Shown piece after piece: positions 1 through 10,700 of a stretch of DNA of 64,000 nt. The stretch's first letter is position 1. Every line of letters starts with the position of its first letter. The stretch lies in NCBI RefSeq assembly GCF_021869535.1, contig NW_026262668.1:71135558-71199557 (forward strand), written 5' to 3'. Under the pieces are notes generated by a model. It ran no database searches, was not told the origin of the DNA, and was given only the letters and a program-made list of their open reading frames with translations. The DNA is from Mytilus californianus. Lineage: Eukaryota; Mollusca; Bivalvia; Mytilida; Mytilidae. The position numbers and the translations under genes were made by a program.

Positions 1-365
1 AAGTTATATTGAAGCCATAAATCATTCACTGATTACAGGTTTGTTACCTTTGATGAGGTGTCCTTAGCTTGTCTTTATCAATAGAATTAATGATGCATAA
101 CAATGTACATAAAGGTAATCCGGTAAACGAGGTCAAACATGTAAGCGTGTATGGAACAACATCCTATTTAATTACGCTTTATAGATATTATTTTAAATGA
201 GCATTCAGTTTAAAAAGTATCCTGATATTTAAAAGTTATTCTTCAAATAAGGATATTTATAAATGAATAAGTATGATATATATTATTTTATTTAACACTG
301 TACATCGTGTTAAATACTGGGGTACTCTCAAGGGGAAAATTTACTAAAATATATAGGAAAAACCA
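1..365. other. AT-rich non-coding sequence
   Basis: No coding exon or clear repeat is visible. An 8-bp CTTCAAAT at 241-248 matches the 8 bases after the transposon end at 1500, so 249 may be the left end of a decayed hAT element. Confidence 0.4.
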
Positions 366-682
366 ATGGACAAATTTCAGTCAATAAATGATTTAACTAA
401 GGTAAATGGTGCCGTGATCACTTCTAAATTATATCAAGAGAACAATGCCTGCTCCGAATTTATTCAGACAATTTCTGATGTTATAGAGAAAGAGGTGATG
501 TCCGACGTAAAGTTAAGTCCCGCCGTGGGAATTATGATCGACTAAGGTGTAGTCTAGGTATTGACGCTTTAGATCAACTTATGAGGATAAGCTTAGTAGG
601 TGTAGATGTTAAAGACTTTGACCCTGTTCCTGCTATCCGCAAATGGCAATCCGTTCGTAACCGCCATGTTTATCAGACGTGA
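366..682 (+). pseudogene. hAT-type (ZNF862-like) transposase remnant, internally deleted
   Basis: An ATG at 366 opens 59 codons ending at TAA 543-545, with VITSKLYQENNACSEF and PAVGIMID; the latter resembles the start of the hAT catalytic region just before its usual DESTD. From about 548 to TGA 680-682, in another frame, comes a C-terminal hAT-like tail: ALDQLMRISLVG, then DFDPVPAIRKWQSVRNRH. The catalytic middle is missing, so this is the fused 5' and 3' end of a deleted transposase gene. A plus-strand hAT-type terminus at 1490-1500 could be its right end. The family assignment comes from motif memory. Confidence 0.55.
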
Positions 683-1145
683 CAATGCATTTAGCAAGCT
701 CATGAATGTAAAATCTTAAATTAGACTAAATGAACTCTAATCTTGTGCTGTGATCTGTGCTTCTTTTCAATGTGCTCATTGTAATATTTATTGCGTGTGT
801 TTGTCAACATTGTGCTCTTCTGATATTTTATTGTTGTTATATGCTTCCATAAAATATCATGTTGTTATTCATTAAATTATTTATCAACTGAGTATGTTTT
901 TATTTATTCCTTATTTTCTAAATCAGGTTGGGAAATTGTACAAAGAAAAATGTTATCACTGTTCAGTAGATTTTACACGGTTTAAAACAATATCCTTCAT
1001 CGGGCCTCCTCAATGTTATCTATAAATACCGCATCAGTTGTAAAAGTCACGTGGTCAGGTAATCAATACACAAAAAGAAAAGTATCACGTGTATTGATGA
1101 TCAAGTTGTACTGCAATTAAAGCCAACATCAACAGTTTCAAATAA
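683..1145. other. Non-coding AT-rich stretch
   Basis: No exon, RNA gene or recognised repeat seen. Confidence 0.4.
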
Positions 1146-1286
1146 GATGGCCTTAATTTACAAAGTGTTAAGTACTCACAGAGAGAAGATAGATTATATA
1201 AACAGAAACAAAAACATGAGAACAGTCAGGTACTGAAGCTGATTGATGCAATGATGGTTACTGTATTACGATACACAGAAAAATGA
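1146..1286 (+). other. 46-codon open stretch ending in TGA, possible stray terminal exon
   Basis: Between an in-frame TAA (1143-1145) and TGA (1284-1286) the plus strand encodes 46 residues ending QVLKLIDAMMVTVLRYTEK. The tail weakly resembles the NUP188 C-terminus (LIQLVQAFVRHMQR in vertebrates), which is exactly the part missing from the minus-strand gene, but it lies on the wrong strand. No convincing acceptor precedes it. It may be coincidence, an inverted terminal exon, or part of the transposon around it. Confidence 0.2.
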
Positions 1287-1350
1287 CACAATACCGAGGA
1301 TAATATTTAATTATTTTTAGAATGAAGAAAACAAAACAGTTATAAATAAT

Positions 1351-1356
1351 TTTATT
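1351..1356 (-). promoter_or_regulatory. Candidate polyadenylation signal AATAAA
   Basis: AATAAA on the minus strand lies about 90 nt past the stop at 1444-1446 that is reached if the donor of NUP188 exon 31 is not used. It could serve an alternative 3' end. The motif is short, so this is weak. Confidence 0.25.
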
Positions 1357-1443
1357 GCATATAACACTACTAATTATTTAGACACATATATCAATTTATG
1401 CATCCTCTCAGTTACATTTAAGTATCCAGCTGATCATTGACCA

Positions 1444-1587
1444 TCAAAAATATTTCTTTGAAAAATGTCCGGCTGTCGTCAGGAAATTTTGGAAGCCCTG
1501 CTTCAAATTGAGGAAAAATTTCATTTGTTGATTTCTTTTCTTATATTCTGTGTAGTAAATTCCGTCAAGGGAGATAATTATATTTAC
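1444..1587 (-). other. Possible read-through 3' extension of NUP188 exon 31
   Basis: If the GTAAAT donor after 1588 is ignored, the frame stays open for 47 codons (VNIIISLDGIYYTEYKK..., ending FSKKYF) to a stop at 1444-1446. The last third is transposon sequence (hAT-type end at 1464-1500). It does not resemble the NUP188 C-terminus and is probably just the start of intron 31. Confidence 0.25.
1464..1500 (+). mobile_element. Right end of a hAT-type element (GGCTTCC family)
   Basis: Contains ATGTCCGGCTG and ends TTTTGGAAGCCCTG, the same terminus as the complete element at 2131-3120. It may close a decayed element that begins near 249 and carries the transposase remnant at 366-682. Confidence 0.55.
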
Positions 1588-1722
1588 CTTCATTAACAGC
1601 TTGACACACACATCTCTAATACACGATGTAAATGTACCAAATGATGGTATACTGTCCTGGTCTGGTGATGGACCACTAAATGCTAAGGCAAGGAAAGGAT
1701 CAAACTCACTATAGTCCATATT
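1588..1722 (-). CDS. NUP188: NUP188 exon 31 (last seen)
   Basis: 45 codons, phase 0 at both ends. The acceptor TTTATAG precedes 1722 and the donor GTAAAT follows 1588. It encodes NMDYSEFDPFLALAFSG and IPSFGTFTS, matching the vertebrate stretch EYNFLFALSF ... APSFGTLLAT. About 110 further residues are expected but no matching minus-strand exon is seen down to base 1; it may lie outside the window. Confidence 0.9.
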
Positions 1723-4700
1723 CTATAAATAAATAATGCATCTGAAGGTTAGCCTATTTAGAGACTCAAAACTCAAGACAAAGCTTAAAGACAGTTTGAT
1801 ATTTCTTTTGGGTACTTACTACCGTTCAACAATTAACCTGTAAAAGTGATTTTTCGAGATGAATGTCCATGTGGGATTTCTTGCATGTAAAAATGTTTTT
1901 TCACCTAGTCCAACTGCTCATTCTGCTTGTATATTTGCATTTCATCTGTATATCTCATTGGACCTATGATGTACTTATGTACACAGGCACTTGTCTCAGA
2001 AAAAATTTCCTATATACCTTAATATAACACTATTAAGGTATATAGGAAATTTTTTTTCTGAGACAAGTGCCTGTGCTTATGTATCATTTCTTTTAACTAA
2101 AGCACTTAGAACAGTTCAGTCACATACAACCAAGGCTTCCAAAACGGTCATATATTCCGGACATTTGTATAATGTCCGGTAAAAGTCCGGCTGGGCAAAG
2201 CATGAAACGGTCATCTACTTTTTAGTTTTCAAGGCTTTCTTAAGAGACATCCGGTCATAAAAGTGACATGATCATTAAGTACTATCAAAACAACCCCTAC
2301 TTTAATACCTTCTCATTTTCATCAAGGCTAATTAGTTGTCGAACAGCTGAAATTTACCTGTTCAGGTGACAGGTAAACTATTTTGAACCAGACATTTTAT
2401 CGTTCTATTCAAAGTTATTTTCTTACATTTCAGCGGTTTGCATCTAATTAATTTAGTCAAAAAGATTTAAATTATCAGTAATACATTTACAAATATGATT
2501 TGATGCAAAAAATAAAAAGGTGAAAATGAAAAATCGTCATAACCACGTTGTTTGAACCAGAGACATGTCTCTGTTTGAACTAGTACACGTGTGTGCATGT
2601 GAGCAGGTGTGAAATTTGATTATTCGTCCTAATTTCTTCAAAAAATGCTTAAATTGTCACTGATACCTTTATGTCACGCGTTTATTTCGAATATTTTTTT
2701 GAAGAAATAACGTAGAAAGAGCTACTTACACTCATTCATGCTTTGCAAACGTACACGGAATTTACTTATCCGTCTCTGGTCCATGTTTTACCATTGTCAA
2801 TATAACATCCGGTATTAGATTTAAAAACGAAAGTAAAGTTTTTGACAACGTTATTTTGCACAATAAAGAGTCTGAGGCAGATATAAGTACGCTGATGTTG
2901 CACACTTCGAATGATGCACTGCCAATTTAACAGTTTACGTCAGAACTTTGAATTTGAATCAAAGAAAGTTTAATATCGTTTTTTTTTAATGTCAATCATT
3001 GGGATGGCCAACTCGGCAACTGATTACCATAATTGCCTTTTGTTTATTTTGCCTTAAGGGATTAAAATCAGGATAATATATAAAATGTCCGGCTAGCTAA
3101 AAATAATTTTGGAAGCCCTGCATACAACGTGTATGTCTATTGAAATCATTTGATAAGAGCCATCTTGTGTTTACTTCAAAATTCTATCATTTAGTGTCTC
3201 TTTAGTCTCATAATAGTTTTTTTGGTGTATAATCCTTAGCAAATATGAGAGTTTTGCACCTGAAGCTTAAAAACTAGCTTGGTTACATAAACCTTTTATC
3301 ATACCAATTGTAAATAGCATAGTATGAACTACATTTTGGCAAAGTACAAAAAAAAATCTTTAATTTTTATTCATACATGATTTGATTGAGTTAAGCCATT
3401 TCAATTGATATTTTATAGTATGTCTTTCTATGTTGTGATGTTACACTATTGTTTCAGATAAGGGTGAAGGTTTGGTACCATTAAAACGTTTAAACCCGCT
3501 GCAATTGTTTGCACCTGTCCTAAGTCAGGAATCTGATGTTCAGTAGTTGTCGTTTGTTGATGTGGTTCATAAGTGTTTCTCGTTTCTTGTTTTTTATATA
3601 GATTAGACCGTTGGTTTTCCCGTTTGAATGGTTTTACACTAGTAATTTTAGGGCCCTTTATAGCTTGCTGTTCGATGTGAGCCAAGGCTCCGTGTTGAAG
3701 ACCGTACTTTGACCTATAATGGTTTACTTTTATAAATTTTGACTTGGATGGAGAGTTGTCTCATTGGCACTCATACCACATCTTCTTATATCTATGTACT
3801 CCCATAATACCTCGAAAGACAAATTTATTTGAATAACTTGCCTGTTCATGCAAAATTTCACATAAATCTGGTGTGAACTTCTTCAGTGATGACAAACTAT
3901 GGGAAAGAACATCTAACATTCTACAAAGCAAATGAATTTTTCTAGTCAGTATATTTTTAGACAAAGTAGAAGTAATTGGGTGACATTTCGGATTTTGATA
4001 AAATTCTAATGTGTTTAGATCTTGTTTAACTGTGTCTGAATATCCAAAAATTTGTCTTGCTTTCGATTGTCATTGTCAGTGTCAAGTGTCATGCTGACTG
4101 CCAAAAAACTAAGTTCCTCTATCAGTAAAATTCAGAAAAATGAAATAAACAAAACTTTTTCTTCAGATGCTATTTCTTGATTTTGAAGAAGCTTCTACCC
4201 TGCGATCATAACATTCCATGAAGGTTTGACAAAGTTATTGATGTTCTAAAAAATGTTATTCCAGACTGTATGTAAATGCTCTTGACAAAGTTATTAATGT
4301 CTAAAAAATTTTATTCCAGACTATGTAAATGTTCACTGCAAAAAAAAATATCAGTAAAATACTGAAAAATGATAAAAAAAAACTTCTAAAAAGTCCTTCA
4401 TCAGTAAAATATGGAAAAATGACAACAAATATTTTCAAATTTTTTCTCAGGAATTTATAATGATAAAAAAACACCTGTTCAGTTATCTATAAAATTTCAT
4501 GAAGGTTTAACAAGTTATTTATGTCTGCAAATTTTTAACCTTAGACTGTATCTTATTGTTATTAACTGCAAAAAGTCCACTTGTCAGTAAATTATGAAAA
4601 AATAGAAATATAGTATTTTCAATAATATTGCTATGGATATTATTTTCTGATCATAAAAAAGCTGTTATCCAAGTTTCATAAAATCCCATGAAAGATAGAC

Positions 4701-7700
4701 AAAGATGTTGATGTCTAAAAAAATCTTTAACCACAGACTGAGCTGGAATGTCAATGTTGCAGGCTTGACAAAAACGATATTTGTAGCTTTTATACTTCCA
4801 GAGATACAGTCAATTAAAAAGTAGCATATAAATGTATAGAATGTATGTAAAAATCACATATATATACATAAATTACGCTTAAATTGACATTTAAAAAAAA
4901 ATCAGTCCACATAATTTTTTGTTAAAAAATAATATTTATATTGTAAATATTATCTAATAACTAGATCCCAGGTGCATTTACTATTCTATTTGAAAATTAC
5001 TATGTCCCTCTATTACAGAAGTTACAAGGAGTGATCAATATTTTCAGTATCATAAACTGAGTCACCTATGCTGTATATGTACAAGTTGTTTTGATGGTTT
5101 GTCTATATCTTCTGTTGAGCTTTGTTGTTGCAAGATTGGCGAGGCAGTAAATCTTGGACGACTGGTCTGTCCATTTTGTTGCTGTAAAGATAATAAGAGA
5201 CATAGAAACTTTGCAAGATTGAAAATATTTGAACGTTTTTTCACAGGGATATATTCTTCATCAAGGATAAAAGAAAGCCAACTCCTCTTGCATTCCAAGG
5301 AACAAATCTCCAGAGGAGTAATGTAAAATTACCCTAACAATGATGCAGTTTTCTAGCATTAGCCAAAAATTCTATGCATGCTATTCAATTGCACAAAAAT
5401 CATAAAATCCCTTTCACTCTGAAAAAAGATGGATGGCATGTACAAACTCCTGGGATGTAAATTATCAGAACTAAAGATTTTCTTATTTCTTCTTTGTAAT
5501 TTACTTTTAATTTTATATCTGAATTTCTACTTGAAACAATGCCATCATGTTTCAGCTTTAAATGTCTGATGATTTATTCATTGTGACTATAGAAGTTTAT
5601 AAATTATAGATGAATATATAATAAAATAGACTTGAACTTCATACAACTAGATCAGGCTAAATATACCCACCTCTAATATTTGTTGAAGATATCTTGGTCT
5701 CATAAGAAAAGCAATAAATGTTTGGCTCATATACATCATACTTGTCTGCAAAACATGAATATTCATTAAATATATAAAATTACATGTATTAGAATGCTTA
5801 GAATATAAAAGTAATTTATTACAAATTCCAATTTCTAGAAATATAAGTTCAAATAAAACGTAATTTTTTAAGCTACTGCAAATTCATTAGATGTTTTGCA
5901 TTTTTTCTATTATAGCAAAATGGTCCACAAAAACAAACACTCACATTTTTAATATAATTATATTATTTGTATGCAGCATTTCTTATTGCAAAAATAATTG
6001 CAAAGAGTAATTTAGAACTTACAGTACTTCATTTGCATCTCAATACAGTGGTGGATCCAGGGGGGTTTCCGGGGTTTGAAACCCCCCCTTTTTTTTGACG
6101 ATCAATGCATTTGAATGGGGACATATAGTTGGAACCCCCCCTTTTAGATATTGCTGGATCTGACCCTGCAATACTTTCTAAGAAAGTCAACTGTTACTGT
6201 TCTATTCACCCACTGAATACTACTTGATTTGTAGTTCCCAAGAAATATATAATGAAAACCTCATACACAGCCATTATGTGTAAGAATATATAAGTATTCC
6301 ATAAACAAAAAGTTTATTAGTAATGGGTGTGAAAATGCATCAGTATAGCATACTCACATGAAGCTTGACACAAAATTTCAGAAAGCTTTGATTTGTAGTT
6401 ACTGAGAAAAATTTGGATGGGATAGACAGACTGACTGAAGGTACATAGAGACGGATGAAAACCAGTATACCTCCCCCTTCCTCCTTTGAATAGGGAGCAT
6501 AACAAAGCAGGACAAAAACATTTGTACAGGACAAATAACTTAGATGGACAGCGCAACAGTCTTAATATAAATATAGACCAAAAGATAATAAACAGTTGCG
6601 CCAAGAGTGCACGATACACTTGATTAATGTATATTGAAATTGTTACAAGAATAAAATGGAATATTTAGTTGGCATTTAATCAAAATTTAGTAAAATGGCT
6701 CTATAGAAAAACTTGCATGAAGATATACTTAGGCACACAAATATTGCATCAAATATAACTGTTAAAAGTCTTAAAACTCAGGAAATACAAACCAGAAATT
6801 TTTCAAAATCAAAAGCAAGTCTACATTCACTTATCCTAACAACATTGTTAAGTTTGTAGTAATATGATACAAGCATACTACAGCTAGTGCATGCCATGTT
6901 AAGATAGTTGTCTCATTGGCAATCATATCACTTCTCTTTATTTTATAAAAAAAATGTCTTTAATTTTTGGTAAAAGTCTCATAACTCTGGAACTACAAAT
7001 AGAAAAAAATTCAACATTAAACAGTATCTTACTTTTACTAATTTAAACAATTAAGATAAGTTTCCAATAAATCAAATGCAAGCATTCCCAAGTTATGGTA
7101 CATGTAAAAAATTTACTTAAATATGACAGGTAAAGTCCTGTAACTCTGGAATGACAAATGATTGAAATCAGAAAATTTTCCAAATCTAAAGGGAGCATCT
7201 TTTTGTCAATCCCAACAATAGCTTAAAGTTGTGAAGGAATTAATCAAGCATACCAGAGTAAGTGCAAGATGTGTGCCTTAAATACACCAATCTCAAGTTG
7301 TTTTTTATGAATGAGTTACACTGGTTGACCCGTGGTGAATTGACGTAAACGATGTCATCGAAAATCAGTTCTTACAGTAACATAATAACAAAAGCATTGT
7401 GACATGAAATTTATTGGAAAGTGCACGAATTCAAAAGTCTTCTATCTAAAGGTTAAAGTCTGGTAACTGTGGCACGACACAACTAAAAATTTTCAAAATT
7501 AAAGGGAGCTTTCTCCTTTCAATCCTAATGTTGTGTTCAAATTTCATGAGAATTTGTAAAGTAAAGGCAAATTTGAGTCCCATACAAAGTGCTGACAGAC
7601 GGATAGACAGAGGGACTATAGTATACCATAATATGTCTCGTCTACAACAGGCATATAAAAACTGAAGTAGAGCATTTAAAAAAAGTTATCTCAAGACTAA

Positions 7701-10700
7701 ATACAGCATTGCCATGAAAAATTTGAGAGTATTTATGGAAAGGACAGGGTAACTTTCTATAGCCTCCATGTATCAGGTCGGACATTTTAACTCTGTGAAT
7801 GTAATGAAAAAGTGCATACTCTGAAAACCTAAACTAGAGGCTCTAAAGAGCCTGTGTCGCTCACCTTGGTCTATGTGCATATTAAACAAAGGACACAGAT
7901 GGATTCATGACAAAATTGTGTTTTGGTGATGGTGATGTGTTTGTAGATCTTACTTTACTGAACATTCTTGCTCCTTACTATTATCTCTATTTATAATGAA
8001 CTTGGCCCGGTAGATACAGTGGAAAATACTTTGTAAAAATTTACAAAAATTTACAAAATTTATGAAAATTGTACAAAATTGACTATAAAGGGCAATAACT
8101 CCTTAAGGGGTCAATTGACAATTTTGGTCATGTTGCCTTATTTGTAGATCTAACTTTGCTGTACATTATTGCTGTTTACAGTTTATCTCTTTCTATAATA
8201 ATATTCAAGATAATAACCAAAAGCTGCAAAATTTTCTTAAAATTACCAATTCAGGGGCAGCAACCCAACAATGTGTTGCCTGATTGGTCTGAAAATTTCA
8301 GGGCAGATAGATCTTGACCTAATGAACAATTTTACCCCCATGTCAGATTTGCTCTAAATGCTTTGGTTTCAGAGATATGAGCCAAAAACTGCATTTTACC
8401 CTATGTACTATTTTTTAGCCATGTCGGCCATCTTGGTTCACAGGCGGGGTCATCGAACACATTTTTTAAACTAGATACCCTAATGATGATTGTGGACAAG
8501 TTTGGTTAAATTTGTCTTAGTAGTTTCAGAGGAGAAGATTTTTGTAAAAAATTACAAAAATTTACGAAAAATGGTTCAAAATTGACTATAAAGGGCAATA
8601 ACTCCTTAAGGGGTCAACTGACAATTTTGGTCAAGTTGACTTATTTGTAGATCTTACTTTGCTGAACATTATTGCTGTTTACAGTTTATCTCTATCTATA
8701 ATAATATTCAAGATAATAACCAAAAACGGCAAAATTTCCTTAAAATTACCAATTCAGGGGCAGCAACCCAACAACGGGTTGCCTGATTGGTAAGAAAATT
8801 TCAGGGCAGATAGATCTTGACCTAATGAACAATTTTATACTCATCAGATTTGCTCTAAATGCTTTGGTTTCAGAGATATGAGCCAAAAACTGCATTTTAC
8901 CCTATGTACTATTTTTTAGCCATGTCGGCCATCTTGGTTCACGGGCGGGGTCATCGGACACATTTTTTAAACAAGATACCCTAATGATGATTGTGGACAA
9001 GTTTGGTTACATTTGTCTTAGTAGTTTCAGAGAAGATTTTTGTAAAAGATTACAAAAATTTACGAAAAATGGTTAAAAATTGACTATAAAGGGCAATAAC
9101 TCCTTAAGGGGTCAACTGACCATTTTGGTCAAGTTGACTTATTTGTAGATCTTACTTTGCTGAACATTATTGCTGTTTACAGTTTATCTCTATCTATAAT
9201 AATATTCAAGATGATAACCAAAAACGGCAAAATTTCCTTAAAATTACCAATTCAGGGGCAGCAACCCAACAACAGGTTGTCCGATTCATCTGAAAATTCA
9301 GGGCAAATAGATCTTGACCTAATAAACAATTTTACCCCATGTCAGATTTGCTCTAAATGCTTTGGTTTCAGAGATATAAGCCAAAATCTACATTTTACCC
9401 CTATGTTCTATTTTTAGCCATGGCGGCCATCTTGGTTGGTTGGCCGGGTCACCGGACACATTTTTTAAACTAGATACCCCAATGATAATTGTGGCCAAGT
9501 TTGGTCAAATTTGGCCCAGTAGTTTCAGAGGAGAAGATTTTTGTAAAAGTTTACGGACGACGGACGCAAAGTGATGAGAAAAGCTCACTTGACCTTTCAG
9601 GTCAGGTGAGCTAAAAAGGAACTTAACAAAATTAAATTAAATGAACCATTTTCTTCTAATAGTTGGGATATAAGCAATAATTCATATTAATTCAAAATAC
9701 ACATTTGTTTTTTTTCACATCATTTATAAATTTTTAATATATATAAACACAAATCTTTCAAGTTATTCCAACTTTTAAAATTCAGGTAATAAAACCACTT
9801 TCAGTTGCGCATTTACAACAGGTAACTTCAAATAAATCAAACTTTATGACTTAACTTCTATCATAAACATAAAAGACTAAAGTAATCATTAAAATTGTTT
9901 AACATGCCTTTAAATAACTAACTTCTTCAACTTTTTACTTTTACAAGTCCTTTTAAATTTGATTAAATGTTTGATTGTTAATTTTTAATTTAGATAAACT
10001 CATTTGTACAGTGTGACTAGTAATAAAGTTCTGTTTAAGTCGTTTTATTATTCAGATTCTTCAAATTTCTATAAAACATGCTTACTTCAAAAGCATCTTT
10101 ACTATTGTAGTACATTTTGTATCTGAACTGTACTCCAAATTCTTTTCATATATATTTCTTTTGAAAAATCTACACTTCATAGTACACTGAACAAAACTTT
10201 AACTGTACAGTTTTTGCATATAAAATGACTTATCTCAAATTTACTTGGGAGAAAATTTTCTGAATATTTTTTCATATGAAAAGGTCAACAGAAAATATAA
10301 CATTGCTAGCCCTAAATCTGTTTGTCTACTGAATTAGGGAAAAGTTTTATAACAGACTGAAAAATATAAAAGAAGTTAAACAGACTTTTGATATCTTATA
10401 AATATAAAATGGCATTTTTTCACGCACAGCCTTCTTTGTTTTCACAAGAACAATCTGAAAGTTCCTTGTCTTCTCAACAGCCTACCTTGGTCTGTCAATT
10501 ATGTGAAAGTTCACCAAATGTGACAAAACAGTGTATGGAATGCAAACTAAAGATGTGTCAAAGATGTTGTGACAAAGTCCATCCAAAGTTCCCTACAGCA
10601 AAGGATCATACTATGATAGACATTGGAAAATATGAGAAAAAGTCAGAAAAAGAAAAACCAATCTTTTCAAATTTACTGTGCCATGAACATTCTGGTAAAA

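Noticed and set aside
1991..2182. 63-codon plus-strand frame
   Set aside because: It is a translation of the palindromic MITE and the neighbouring hAT end.
5099..5326. 75-codon plus-strand open frame with many cysteines
   Set aside because: Antisense shadow of NUP188 exon 29, which has conserved content and splice sites.
9157..9417. 86-codon plus-strand open frame
   Set aside because: Lies inside the family A core and is broken in the other core units.
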